Origin: Deltaproteobacteria bacterium
GTDB taxonomy: Bacteria > Desulfobacterota > Syntrophobacteria > Syntrophobacterales > Syntrophobacteraceae
Assembly: GCA_021777755.1 (NCBI GenBank)
Contig: JAJYDE010000013.1
Coordinates: forward strand, 36,159-100,158
Reading direction: 5' to 3'
DNA length: 64,000 bases
Part shown: piece by piece, positions 36,431 to 45,900 of the stretch
Layout of the letters: each line of letters starts with the position of its first letter
Numbering within the stretch: the stretch's first letter is position 1
Notes under the pieces: model-generated
What the model saw: the letters and a program-made list of their open reading frames with translations, nothing else
What the model was told of the DNA's origin: nothing
The model's database searches: none
Translations under genes and position numbers: made by a program

Positions 36431-38020
36431 ATGCAGGTCAGCATATACGACACGACGCTTCGGGACGGCACTCAGGCCGAGGATTTCGCCTTTTCCGTGG
36501 AGGACAAGGTCCGCATAGCCCTAAAACTCGATGATATCGGCCTTCATTACATCGAAGGCGGCTGGCCCGGATCGAACCCCAAGGACGTCGGTTTTTTCCG
36601 CGAAATCGGCAATTATCACCTCAAGCAGGCCAGAATCGCCGCCTTCGGCTCGACCTGCCATCCCGGTTCGGCCCCCTCCTCGGACCTCAACCTTAAAGCC
36701 CTGCTCGATTCCAACACCGAACTGGTGACCATTTTCGGAAAAAGCTGGACGGTGCATGTTCGCGATGCCCTCAACACCACCCTGGAGCGCAACCTCGCGA
36801 TCATCTACGAAAGCGTGGCCTTTTTGCGCCAGCAGGGCAAAACTGTCTTCTACGACGCCGAACATTTTTTCGACGGCTTCAAGGAAGACCCCCACTATGC
36901 CCTTGCAACCGTGGCGAAGGCCCTGGAAGCCGGCGCGGAGTGCGTCATCCTCTGCGACACCAACGGAGGAAGCCTCCCCAGCCACATCCAGAAGACCATC
37001 AGTACGGTCAAGGAAAATTTCCCCTCCATCCGCTTTGGAATCCACGCCCATAACGACTCGGAACTCGCGGTGGCAAACTCGCTTACCGCCGTCGAGATGG
37101 GGGCGGTGCAGGTCCAGGGAACCATCAACGGCATGGGGGAAAGGTGCGGCAACGCCGATCTTTGTTCCATCATGTCCAACCTCTGCCTCAAGATGGGTTG
37201 CGCTTGCCTTACCGAGGATAATCTCAGAAAACTCAGGCAGGTAAGCCGCTTCATCCTGGAACTGGCAAACGTCACCCCCAACCGCTACCAGCCCTTTGTG
37301 GGCCGAAGCGCCTTCACACACAAGGGGGGCGTGCACATAAGCGCTGTTGCAAAAAACCCCAAGACTTACGAACACATCGACCCGGCCCTGGTTGGAAACG
37401 ACCGCAGATTTCTCATCTCCGATCTGTCCGGGCGGGCCACGATCAAGCAAAAAGCTGAAGAATTCGGCTTCGAACTCTCCAAGGCTGATCCCGTGGCCAT
37501 GCAGGTGCTCGAAGAAATCAAGGAACTCGAAAACCAGGGCTTCCAGTTCGAAGCCGCCGAAGCAAGTTTCGAACTTCTTCTCAACAAGGCCATGGGCACG
37601 GCCAAAAAATATTTCGAATTGGTCGGTTTTCGGGTGATTGATCAAAAACATAGCGAGAATAAGGAGCCAATAGCCGAGGCGACTATCCAAATCCGCGTCG
37701 GAGGCCAGCTCGAACATACCGCCGCCCTTGGCAACGGCCCGGTAAACGCCCTGGACAAGGCCCTTCGCAAATCTCTTGAAAAGTTCTATCCCGAACTAAA
37801 AGACGTGGAACTGAGGGATTACAAGGTGCGCGTGCTGCCCGAACAGCCTGGCACGGGCGCAAAGGTGCGAGTACTTATCGAATCGACCGACGGCATCGAG
37901 CAATGGAGCACGGTCGGAGTTTCCCACGATATTATCGAAGCGAGCTGGCAGGCCCTTGCCGACAGCTACAACTTCAAAATGTATAAGACCCTGAAATCGG
38001 CCGCGGCAAAAAATTCGTGA
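36431..38020 (+). CDS. cimA: (R)-citramalate synthase
   Basis: This 529-residue protein is of the long CimA/LeuA2 type. It condenses pyruvate with acetyl-CoA to citramalate, giving 2-oxobutyrate and isoleucine without threonine deaminase. DTTLRDGTQAE at the start, the metal-binding FGIHAHNDSELAVAN and NGMGERCGNADLCS are intact. The C-terminal regulatory LeuA dimerisation domain (about residues 400-525) is present. The opening IYDTTLRDGTQAEDFAFS distinguishes it from isopropylmalate synthase. It follows lysC in the same direction with a weak ribosome binding site. Confidence 0.92.
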   Translation: MQVSIYDTTLRDGTQAEDFAFSVEDKVRIALKLDDIGLHYIEGGWPGSNPKDVGFFREIGNYHLKQARIAAFGSTCHPGSAPSSDLNLKALLDSNTELVTIFGKSWTVHVRDALNTTLERNLAIIYESVAFLRQQGKTVFYDAEHFFDGFKEDPHYALATVAKALEAGAECVILCDTNGGSLPSHIQKTISTVKENFPSIRFGIHAHNDSELAVANSLTAVEMGAVQVQGTINGMGERCGNADLCSIMSNLCLKMGCACLTEDNLRKLRQVSRFILELANVTPNRYQPFVGRSAFTHKGGVHISAVAKNPKTYEHIDPALVGNDRRFLISDLSGRATIKQKAEEFGFELSKADPVAMQVLEEIKELENQGFQFEAAEASFELLLNKAMGTAKKYFELVGFRVIDQKHSENKEPIAEATIQIRVGGQLEHTAALGNGPVNALDKALRKSLEKFYPELKDVELRDYKVRVLPEQPGTGAKVRVLIESTDGIEQWSTVGVSHDIIEASWQALADSYNFKMYKTLKSAAAKNS

Positions 38021-38087
38021 TGAGTAAATCCCGAGAACATGTGGAGACCGTTTTCCAGGGCTGATTGCCAATCGGCTCCAATCTGGC

Positions 38088-38291
38088 TCAAACCTTTTTG
38101 GTCCCGACCAGCCGGGCAAAGTGTTCGAACGAGCGGTCGTAGGTCCTTTCGGCCTCCGGGGGAAAACAGCACCCGGGAAGCTCCCTGCTCTTAAGGTGTG
38201 CCTGGATGCACTCGCAGCACAGTCCGTTTTTGGGGCATCCGCTGTAGGTGCAGCCGCACCGGGCACTGTTTTGCTCTTTTCCGCATTCCAT
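38088..38291 (-). CDS. Small Cys-rich DUF6485-type protein
   Basis: The 67-residue protein has nine cysteines (positions 3, 12, 14, 19, 25, 26, 28, 41 and 42) in the pattern CGCTYSGCPKNGLCCECI, suggesting metal or cluster binding. It starts 2 bp after the stop of the sigma-54 regulator gene on the same strand and is therefore the last gene of that operon. Similar proteins are known from anaerobic bacteria, but no function is established. The short length and dense Cys spacing argue that it is real and folded around metal. Confidence 0.8.
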   Translation of the reverse strand: MECGKEQNSARCGCTYSGCPKNGLCCECIQAHLKSRELPGCCFPPEAERTYDRSFEHFARLVGTKKV

Positions 38292-38293
38292 AA

Positions 38294-39685
38294 TCAGTCG
38301 TCCTCTTCACTCTTGTTCGATCGCTTTCCGCAGTCGATTCCATATTTTTTGATCTTGTAATGAATGGCCCTGCGGCTTATTCCAAGAAGATTGGCCGCTT
38401 CCTTTTGCACGAAGCCCGCCTGCTCGAGCGCCCGCAAAATCGCATTGCGCTCGCTTTCCTCCAGGGAAAGCGCTGAAGTCTCGCCCGACATCGCCCGGCC
38501 CTTTCGCAACGCCTCCTCGGGAAGCCCCGAAAGACACAGGTCGCTTTTGTGCAGCACTCCGTCACGACACAAAACAACGCCTCCTTCCAGGGCATTTTTA
38601 AGCTCCCGCACGTTTCCCGGCCAGGGATATTCGGAAACCCACCGGGTCGTCTCCGCAGGCAGCTTGACCTGGGGCAGATCATGAGTTTTGCAAAAATTTT
38701 CCACAAAATACTGAGCAAGACCCGGAATGTCTTCCCGCCTTTCCCTTAAAGGCGGAATCTTCAAAGTCACCACCCGAAGCCTGTAATAGAGGTCTTCGCG
38801 AAAACTCCCCGAGGCCACCTCCTCGCGCAGATCGGCATTTGTGGCCGAGATGACCCGGCAGTTTACCGGGATCTCCTTGAGATCTCCTATCCGCCTGATC
38901 TTCTTGTCTTCTAAAAACCTCAGGAGTCTCACCTGCATCTCGTGGGAAATGTTGCCGATTTCATCGAGGAAAAGGGTGCCCTTGTCGGCCGCCTCGATAA
39001 GGCCCTTTTTGTCCTTTATCGCGTGTGTGAACGCCCCGCGCACATGGCCGAAAAGTTCGCTTTCCAAAAGCCCGCCGGGAGTCGAACCGCAGTCTACGAC
39101 CATGAAGGGCTGCTCGCGGCGCGGCCCCCTCTGGTGGAGCAGATGGGCTATGCGTTCCTTGCCCACCCCGGATTCGCCGAGAAGCAGCACGTTCACATCG
39201 CTTCGCGCGATGCGATCGACCAGTTCGTAGAGTTCGCCCATGGCCGGGCTTTTCACTCCGCGAAACATCTCCCCCAGGGGAGGCAAAGAGTCGAGCGACT
39301 GTTTGGGCGAGCTTTTCCTCAGCACCTCCTGGACTTTAGAGACCAGTTCCCGTCCGTTGAAGGGCTTAGTAAGGTATTCGACCGCCCCTGCTTTCATGGC
39401 CTTTACCGCGTCGGGAATCGTCCCGTAGGCGGTAAGAAACATGACGGGCAGTCCCGGGCGAACCTGCTGGGCGGCGGAAAAAAGGTCCATTCCTCCCATG
39501 CCAGGCATCTTAACGTCGGAAATCATGAGATCCACCGGTCCGCTCTTAAGCAGCCTCAGTGCCTCCTCGCCCCCGGAAGCGGTCAGTACCCGGTAATCGA
39601 TCGAAGAAAGCCTGGCTTCGAGCACCGCCAGGATATCCCGATCATCGTCCACCACAAGGACTATGGGTTTTACGGTCGCACTCAT
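38294..39685 (-). CDS. Sigma-54-dependent response regulator, GlrR/NtrC family
   Basis: The 463-residue protein has a receiver domain (1-125; acidic pocket VDDDRD, phospho-Asp57 in MISDVKM, Lys in LTKPF). A AAA+ domain follows (about 147-370; Walker A GESGVGKE, Walker B GTLFLDEIG), then a Fis-type helix-turn-helix near 420-455. The sigma-54 contact loop reads GAFTHA (217-222) rather than GAFTGA. The receiver resembles E. coli GlrR (QseF), including TAYGTIPDAV. It is third in a leftward operon after the sensor kinase and a secreted protein, exactly as in glrK-qseG-glrR. It probably activates sigma-54 promoters such as the one at 42745, which is inference. Confidence 0.92.
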   Translation of the reverse strand: MSATVKPIVLVVDDDRDILAVLEARLSSIDYRVLTASGGEEALRLLKSGPVDLMISDVKMPGMGGMDLFSAAQQVRPGLPVMFLTAYGTIPDAVKAMKAGAVEYLTKPFNGRELVSKVQEVLRKSSPKQSLDSLPPLGEMFRGVKSPAMGELYELVDRIARSDVNVLLLGESGVGKERIAHLLHQRGPRREQPFMVVDCGSTPGGLLESELFGHVRGAFTHAIKDKKGLIEAADKGTLFLDEIGNISHEMQVRLLRFLEDKKIRRIGDLKEIPVNCRVISATNADLREEVASGSFREDLYYRLRVVTLKIPPLRERREDIPGLAQYFVENFCKTHDLPQVKLPAETTRWVSEYPWPGNVRELKNALEGGVVLCRDGVLHKSDLCLSGLPEEALRKGRAMSGETSALSLEESERNAILRALEQAGFVQKEAANLLGISRRAIHYKIKKYGIDCGKRSNKSEEDD

Positions 39686-39701
39686 GCGGGCATGCAGAAA
39701 A

Positions 39702-40331
39702 TCACGGAGTCATTTCCTGCTTTTTCTCCTCGTATTTTCGATGGATTTCGTCAAGGGACTTGAGGTCGTGGCGCAACCGGCGGATCTCGCGTTGTGCGAG
39801 CGCAAGTTTGGCCCGCAGATTCTGAACCAACTTTTCCTTCATAATCACGATCCTCGGAGGAGCGTCGCCTTTTTCTTTCGTCCCGAGCGGGCCTCCGGCG
39901 CCCTTCTTGATGGCCGACTGAAGACTCACGATAAAAGGCGTGAGCATTCTGGGATCCTCCATGCCCTTGGCGGCCCCGGCCTCAGCGGCCCATTTTTCCC
40001 ATGCCGCCACCGCACTGTCGAAAGCCTCTTTGCTGTCGGCAAGGACCAGCCTGGCGGTTGCGGACCCGTACATGGCCTCCCTCTTGATATCGGGGCTTTG
40101 GGCAACGTTGCCCAGCATCTCGAATCGGGTCAGGGCGCCTCGGTAATCGCCCGCGTCGAAGGCGCTTTGCGCCTTCTTGAGCGCATCCATCTCCACGTTG
40201 CGTCGAATGGACTGCGCCGAGGTCTGGCTGGTTTCAACCGCTTTGGACAAAGAAGGTGAACCGACAATCAACAGAAATGCCACAGATGCAAGGACGAACA
40301 ATTTGCACTCTATAAGCGTTTTGAAACCCAT
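39702..40331 (-). CDS. Secreted helical/TPR-like protein in QseG position
   Basis: The 209-residue protein has a signal peptide (about residues 10-31, cleavage near LSKA-VE) but no lipobox cysteine. The mature part has a TPR-like segment (ALKKAQSAFDAGDYRGALTRFEML near 49-72) and a C-terminal coiled coil rich in Lys/Arg/Glu (about 165-205). It lies 3 bp after the kinase gene and 16 bp before the regulator gene. In enterobacteria this slot is held by the lipoprotein QseG, which contacts the kinase GlrK in the periplasm; a similar auxiliary-sensor role is inferred from position and architecture. Confidence 0.75.
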   Translation of the reverse strand: MGFKTLIECKLFVLASVAFLLIVGSPSLSKAVETSQTSAQSIRRNVEMDALKKAQSAFDAGDYRGALTRFEMLGNVAQSPDIKREAMYGSATARLVLADSKEAFDSAVAAWEKWAAEAGAAKGMEDPRMLTPFIVSLQSAIKKGAGGPLGTKEKGDAPPRIVIMKEKLVQNLRAKLALAQREIRRLRHDLKSLDEIHRKYEEKKQEMTP

Positions 40332-40334
40332 TTT

Positions 40335-41786
40335 TCAATCTTTCCCATGCATGGGCAGGGTGAAACTGAAAGTACTGCCCTCCCCGACTTTGCTCTCGAG
40401 ATCAATTTGCCCCCCGTGCGCCTCGACGATGAACTTGGAAATGCTAAGGCCCAAACCCACTCCGTCGACATGTTCCCGCACCCCGGAGGCTCTGTAGTAC
40501 TTGTTGAAAACCAAGGCCTGCTCGCAATCCGGAATTCCCGGCCCCTTGTCGCTTACGGCAAACACCAGAACAGGCGCTCTAGCCCAATCCTTCTGGCTGA
40601 CCGAGACAACAATTTCACTCCCGCCGGGCGAAAACTTTATAGCATTTCCCAGTAAATTGAGCAAAACCTGCTGCAAATTTTCCGGGTCGCAGAAAAATTG
40701 GCCCACCTCTCCGGTAACCTCCGAGCGTATGCAAATGCCCTTCGCCTCCGCAACGGGAACCAGTCGCGACAGTGCGCCCTCGACAAATTCATGAAGGCCG
40801 ATCGTGCGGGGGTGTATTTCAACCACTCCGGCCTCGAGCCGAGATATCTGCATGAGATGGTTCAAAAGCGTCGTTATGCGCTCCAGTTCGCGGCTCGCTA
40901 TCAGCAAAAAACGTCTCTGTTTTTCATTGATCTCCCCCATCACCTCTTCGCAGATGAGGTTAACCGATTCGCGGATGGAGGTAAGCGGGGTCCGGATTTC
41001 GTGGCTGAGCATCGAGATGAAATCCGAGCGCATCCGCTCTTCTTCGGTCAACCGGGCGGCCATGTCGTTAAAGGCCCCGGCCAGCTCTCCGAACTCATCC
41101 TGGGAATGAATCCGTATGGGGGCCGTAATTCCCGAACTCGACAGGGACTTTATCCCGCGCCTCAACTCGCGCAGCGGCCGGATCATGCCGAAGCTGAAGC
41201 CGATTATCCCCAACAGTCCGATCACTACCGATGCCAAAACCCCCACGATCCCGTACTCGTCGGCCCTTCGACCCTTGGCATTCAAGCTTCTGACCATTTC
41301 CTCGATCTGCCGGTCATTGGCCGTGCGGGCCTTCTGGATCTGGTCGGCCCACTTGCTGACCACCTCGTCCTTCAGCCAGGGAGCATTGGAATGAATGTAG
41401 TCGATCTGCTTGTTGCCGGCCCCGAACTGCGCGTCGAATTCCCGGTGAAGCGCGTCCCAGGGATTTCCCCCGCTGCTCGACGCGCTGAGCCACAGGATGT
41501 TGAAAAGATTACTTTCGTATTGTTTGAGCGCGACGTCAAAATACTTTCCGTACTGCGCCTCGTGCATCAGTTCGAATTTTTTTTGATTTTCGGCCATCGA
41601 CCAAAGAGCGTCGATCATCAGCTTGGAAGAAGTCGAAATGAGATAATTGCGGCTTACGATGTCCTCGGTAATTGTCGCCAGGTTCTTAATGTGGGCGAAA
41701 AGAAGAAGAATAGTGGCGTAAAAGATCAGGCAGGCCAAAAGATACCAGGAAAAAAGTTTTGAGAGTATGCCGAACCTGATCTTCAT
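40335..41786 (-). CDS. Membrane sensor histidine kinase, GlrK-like
   Basis: The 483-residue kinase has two membrane helices (about 12-32 and 180-201) flanking a helical periplasmic sensor domain. A HAMP segment follows (202-250), then the phospho-acceptor helix SHEIRTPLTS (His262) and a HATPase domain with NLLGNAIKF, SDKGPGIP and GVGLGLSISK. The N-terminal four-helix sensor, the SHExxTPLxSxRE acceptor helix and the gene order match E. coli GlrK (QseE). I place the start at ATG 41786; the TTG at 41834 adds 16 residues and is less likely. It is the first gene of the operon of four. Confidence 0.9.
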   Translation of the reverse strand: MKIRFGILSKLFSWYLLACLIFYATILLLFAHIKNLATITEDIVSRNYLISTSSKLMIDALWSMAENQKKFELMHEAQYGKYFDVALKQYESNLFNILWLSASSSGGNPWDALHREFDAQFGAGNKQIDYIHSNAPWLKDEVVSKWADQIQKARTANDRQIEEMVRSLNAKGRRADEYGIVGVLASVVIGLLGIIGFSFGMIRPLRELRRGIKSLSSSGITAPIRIHSQDEFGELAGAFNDMAARLTEEERMRSDFISMLSHEIRTPLTSIRESVNLICEEVMGEINEKQRRFLLIASRELERITTLLNHLMQISRLEAGVVEIHPRTIGLHEFVEGALSRLVPVAEAKGICIRSEVTGEVGQFFCDPENLQQVLLNLLGNAIKFSPGGSEIVVSVSQKDWARAPVLVFAVSDKGPGIPDCEQALVFNKYYRASGVREHVDGVGLGLSISKFIVEAHGGQIDLESKVGEGSTFSFTLPMHGKD

Positions 41787-41980
41787 AAATGCTCGCGGAT
41801 ACGCTCCAACTAAACTCCAAGTAAGCTCGCCCAAGGCGGGATCCCGATTGCCCTCATAGTAACATACTTGGCCATCGAAAAGCGCCGGAAATTGAATAAC
41901 GGCCGGGTTGAAAAGAGTCGGGCTGAGAAATGAGGTTTACAGTGGTTCGCGCCACGGAGGCCATCGGGCTTGAAATTTTT

Positions 41981-42011
41981 CGAGGGGATGAGTTCCTGCC
42001 CCATCCCCTCG
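41981..42011 (-). terminator. Hairpin downstream of the PEP-CTERM gene
   Basis: CGAGGGGATG and CATCCCCTCG form a perfect 10-bp stem with an 11-base loop, 25 bp after the stop codon of the PEP-CTERM gene. There is no clear U-run on the minus strand (it reads AAAAATTT), so intrinsic termination is plausible but not certain. It separates this gene from the kinase operon. Confidence 0.5.
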
Positions 42012-42035
42012 TTATATCATCATCGGCTTTAAAGC

Positions 42036-42650
42036 CTAACGTTCCAGCTTTTTCCTGCGCTCGACAAAAACCAGTCCGAGCAATCCCGCGCCGAAAAGAA
42101 GCAGGGTTGAAGCTTCCGGAACACTGTCGCCGTTAGAGCTCAGCGACAGGGTGTAGCCGCCCGAATGGCCACCCAAGGAATCCGTCGAGCTGGTGAAATC
42201 AAGAGTGAAGGTGCCCGTCGATTCCTTGATTACATTTCCCCCGGAAGAAATGTATAGAATACCGTTACCTGAAAGATCCAGCGAGCCTACCCCGGGGGTG
42301 CCCGTCACCACCATGCTGGAGGCTTGAAAACTGTAGGTCGTGCCGCTGCCGTTGGTCACGGTCCACATGTTACCGCCCGGCAAATTGATCTTTCCTCCAG
42401 TACCCAGGGTCCAGCTGAAGCCTTCAACGGTGGGCTGCGTAAAAAGCGCCCCGTTGAAGTCGTTGGAGGCCGACCCGACAAAACCGGATGTAAAGTTGAC
42501 AGAGTTGCTTCCTGTCGTCAAATCGTAATTGCTGAAAGTCGCGCCGCCGCTGATCGATATGGTGCCGTTAATGGGATCGGCCTTGGCTCCTGAAGCCATG
42601 GCGACTATCAATGCCGCTGTCATCATCAAAACAGTCAGTGCTCTTTTCAT
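42036..42650 (-). CDS. PEP-CTERM-sorted surface/extracellular protein
   Basis: The 204-residue protein has a Sec signal peptide (cleavage after residue 24, SGAKA). A Gly/Ser/Thr-rich beta-type mature part without cysteines follows. The C-terminal PEP-CTERM tripartite signal is VPEASTLLLFGAGLLGLV, then a basic tail RRKKLER. The consensus Pro after Glu is Ala here. Such proteins are processed by exosortase and are associated with exopolysaccharide and biofilm. The mature part matches no family I know. A strong sigma-54 promoter lies about 95 bp upstream, and the neighbouring operon encodes a sigma-54 activator. No exosortase is in the window. Confidence 0.88.
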   Translation of the reverse strand: MKRALTVLMMTAALIVAMASGAKADPINGTISISGGATFSNYDLTTGSNSVNFTSGFVGSASNDFNGALFTQPTVEGFSWTLGTGGKINLPGGNMWTVTNGSGTTYSFQASSMVVTGTPGVGSLDLSGNGILYISSGGNVIKESTGTFTLDFTSSTDSLGGHSGGYTLSLSSNGDSVPEASTLLLFGAGLLGLVFVERRKKLER

Positions 42651-42744
42651 ATTTTCCCCTCATCTCGCAAAAACGGCCCGTCCATCAGCATCTCCACACC
42701 GCGTAAGATACTATTCCGGGCCGCAGTTTGGTGAAACCTCTTTT

Positions 42745-42760
42745 TGCAATGAGCGTACCA
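42745..42760 (-). promoter_or_regulatory. Sigma-54 (-24/-12) promoter of the PEP-CTERM gene
   Basis: Read on the minus strand, the site is TGGTACGCTCATTGCA. It matches the sigma-54 consensus TGGYACRNNNNTTGCW at every defined position, with GG and GC exactly ten bases apart. Transcription would begin near 42734, leaving a leader of about 84 bases before the ATG at 42650. The site is on the correct strand and in an intergenic region, so chance is unlikely. Confidence 0.75.
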
Positions 42761-42961
42761 GTGCGTGAAACGCTTTTTCGGCGAATGCACCCATTTGTTA
42801 TTGCAGGCAATTACAGAATTGCGCAAGGCCGGCCGGTTCCAGCCGAATCATTCGTATTGTTAAAATTTCCGACAATAAGCGGGGAGGAAAGAATCGCGGG
42901 GCATCTTTGTTGCCATTATATCAGCAGGTTATCTCCACCTTGCAAACTGTTAACTTTTCCG

Positions 42962-42981
42962 ACGGAGGAAATACCCTCCGT
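42962..42981 (-). terminator. Short hairpin after the hybrid kinase gene
   Basis: ACGGAGG (42962-42968) pairs with CCTCCGT (42975-42981) across a six-base loop, about 20 bp beyond the kinase stop codon on the minus strand. No U-run follows, so it is a weak terminator candidate. Confidence 0.35.
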
Positions 42982-42999
42982 TCTCCTTTTTCCGTCCTC

Positions 43000-45900
43000 T
43001 CAAATCGTAGCACCCCTATCAAGCACCTTGCGCACCAGAGCGGCAAGTTCTTGAAGTACGACGGGCTTCATTAGAAATCCTCGCACGCCGAGGGCGCGGG
43101 CCTTTTCAAGATCGATCTTTTCGCTGAAACCGGTGCACAATATTACGGGTTGATCGGGCTTGTAATTCAAGATCTCCCGGATAAGTTCGACGCCCGTCAT
43201 CTGTGGCATCGTCATATCGGTAATCACCAAATCGAAAGGATTGTCTTGAGGCTGTTGCCGCAAGAGTTCCAAGGCTTGCGCTCCGCTCGAGCGGGCATGG
43301 ACCTCGTAGCCCATCCGTTTTAGCATGGTGCGGGTCAGTTGCGCCAAAGCGGGTTCATCGTCAACGATCAGAATGCGCTCCTTTCCCCCGACCAGTGGGG
43401 AGGACTCCTTAGCCGGAGCCTGACTGGCGACATCCATCGCCGGGAGAAAAACGTTGAAGGTCGAGCCCTTACCAACGACGCTTTCCACATCGACAGCCCC
43501 CCCGAGTTCTTGGGCGATGCCAAGGACAACGGCCAATCCGAGTCCGGTGCCGACCCCCAGCCCTTTGGTGGTGAAGAATGGATCGAATATCCGCTCCATT
43601 ATGGCAGGGTCTATCCCGCATCCCGTATCAGTTACGGAAAGCTTGACATAGGGTCCGGGGCGCAAGCTCGAAGAGACCCCCTCGGATTGCACATCCAGGA
43701 TCAGATCGGTAAGGCCCACATCGAGAACGCCTCCCGTTTCGGACATGGCGTGAGCGGCATTGGTGCAAAGGTTCATAAGCACCTGGTGAATCTGAGTCGG
43801 GTCGGCGGCCACAAGGGCCCTGGATTTGATTTTATTGGTGATTTCGACAGTGGCCGGCAGGGATGCCCGCAGCATCTTGAGAGCCTCTTTTGCGATCAGC
43901 CCCACCTGTACCGGCTGTTTTTCCTGCGCGCTTTGCCTGCTGAAGGCCAAAATCTGCTTTACCAGATCAGCGGCCTTGGCACTTGCCTTCAACACTTCAC
44001 TCAGATTTTCCTGAACCTTGGCCCGGTCATCGGCGTCCATCAGAGTCAATTCGGTAAAACCGGAGATCACCCCCAGAATATTGTTGAAATCATGGGCAAT
44101 CCCGCCAGCCAGAGTGCCAAGCGCTTCCATTTTCTGCGCCTGGCGCAACCGGGCTTCGATTCGTTCCCTTTCATGCTCGGAACGCTTGCGCTCGGTGATG
44201 TCCTCGAAGGTGACGCAGCATTGATTGTGCCCGGACCTGTAGGCAGTCACCGAGAAGAAGCTTCCGAGAAGTTCGGAGAACTGCTCGAACTGAATGGATT
44301 CACCGCTCAGGGCCACTTTGGAATAGCGTCCGATCCAATCGGCCGTATCATTTTCGATACCGGGCAACACCTGTTTCAAACGTTTGCCGACGATGTCCGA
44401 GACCGTCAATCCGGTAGTCTTTTCAAATATCTTGTTGGCAGTGAGGATGGTCAGGTCCACCGGAGCCCCTCCCGCATCCTCCACGACCTCGAAGAGCACG
44501 AAACCCGAAGACATGTTCTCGAAGAGCGCCCGATATCTTTTTTCGGATTCGCTGAGATTTTTCTCCGCATTCCTGCGCGCGGATACATCCCGAAAAGTAA
44601 CGACCGCACCCACAATTTTGCCCTCTTCCTCGATCGGACTGGCCGAATAGGCCGAATAAAACCGGGTACCGTCGCGTCTGTAAAGGATTTCATCCTGCAC
44701 GTTGCATTTAAGCCCGGCTTCAAGGGTCTTGGCCACGGGGCATTGGTCTTCGGGGTAGGGTCCTCCGTCGGCCCTGGTGTGATGGGCCAGCCGGTGCAGG
44801 TTTCTCCCCGGCAAATCCTCCAGGCGGTAGCCAAGCGTTTCGGCCGCGGCCGGGTTGGCAAACACCACCATGCCCGATAAATCCAGACCGACGATAGCCT
44901 CCTGGGCGGAATCCAGGATAAGTTTATTTTGCCGAAATAGCCGGTTCAACTCGACTTCCGCGCGCTTTCGCCCGGTGATGTCCAAAACGGTGAAGGTTAG
45001 CGCCGAGGCGGGATTTCCGGGCTCAATCGGAGTGGAACTGAGCAGCACATCTATAACATTTCCGTCTTTTCGCCGGAGACGAGTTTCGAGGGTTACCCCC
45101 CCCTGGAATTCGTTCCGCTGGTAAAACTTCGCTCCGACCCTTTCGTACTCGGCCTCGTCGGGGTAAAATTCCCTCGAATTGCGGCCTAAGGTTTCCTCCC
45201 TCGAATAACCACACAAATTGCAAAGATATTCGTTGAGATCCAGGATCGTTCTGCCGGAGGTCAAACCTATCCCTATCGGAGCCGCCCTGAAGATGCTCTT
45301 CATCCTGGCTTCGCTTTCCCGCAGCGAATCCCGGACATGTTTTTGAGCCGTAATGTCCCGGCCCACGCTTGAGGCCCCGATGATGTTTGCGGCCCCGTCC
45401 ACGATCGGTGAAACCGTAAGCGACACCTCTATGTTCCGACCATCCTTGCGCCGGCGCACCGTTTCGCAATGTTCGACCAGTTCGCCGGAACTTATCTTCT
45501 TCAGAATAGCTTCCTCATCCCCCACCAGTTCGTCGGGCACAAGGAGTTTCATGGACTGCCCGATCGCCTCCTCCGCCTTATACTGGTAGATGTTACGGGC
45601 GCCCAGATTCCATGAAGTTATCGTGCCATCAAGGCTCAGTCCGATTATGGCATCCGAGGAGGACTCCACGATCGCGGCCAGCCGCGCTTTTTCCTCATCG
45701 GCCTTTTTGCGTTCCGTTATGTCGCGTATGGCGGCGATGAAAACCGGCCTGTTTCGCCAAAGAAAGGAACGGCCCGTAATTTCTGCCTGGAAAAGAGTTC
45801 CGTCTTTTCTGCGAAGATGACGCAGGGGCACGATAATGACCTGACCGAAGACAGCCTTTGCGTCCCGGGTCGCCAGGCGCGTGGCATCGGGTTCGGCCGA

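Larger units (their letters stand above)
42651..42999. other. Regulatory spacer between PEP-CTERM gene and hybrid kinase gene
   Basis: This 349-bp region holds the sigma-54 promoter of the PEP-CTERM gene (42745-42760). Its left part is A+T-richer than the genes. The region 42771-42960 upstream of that promoter should hold the enhancer sites of an activator. I see no perfect long dyad there, though short ones such as TTATTGCAGGCAATTA (around 42798) could serve. A hairpin at 42962-42981 follows the kinase gene end. Confidence 0.45.
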
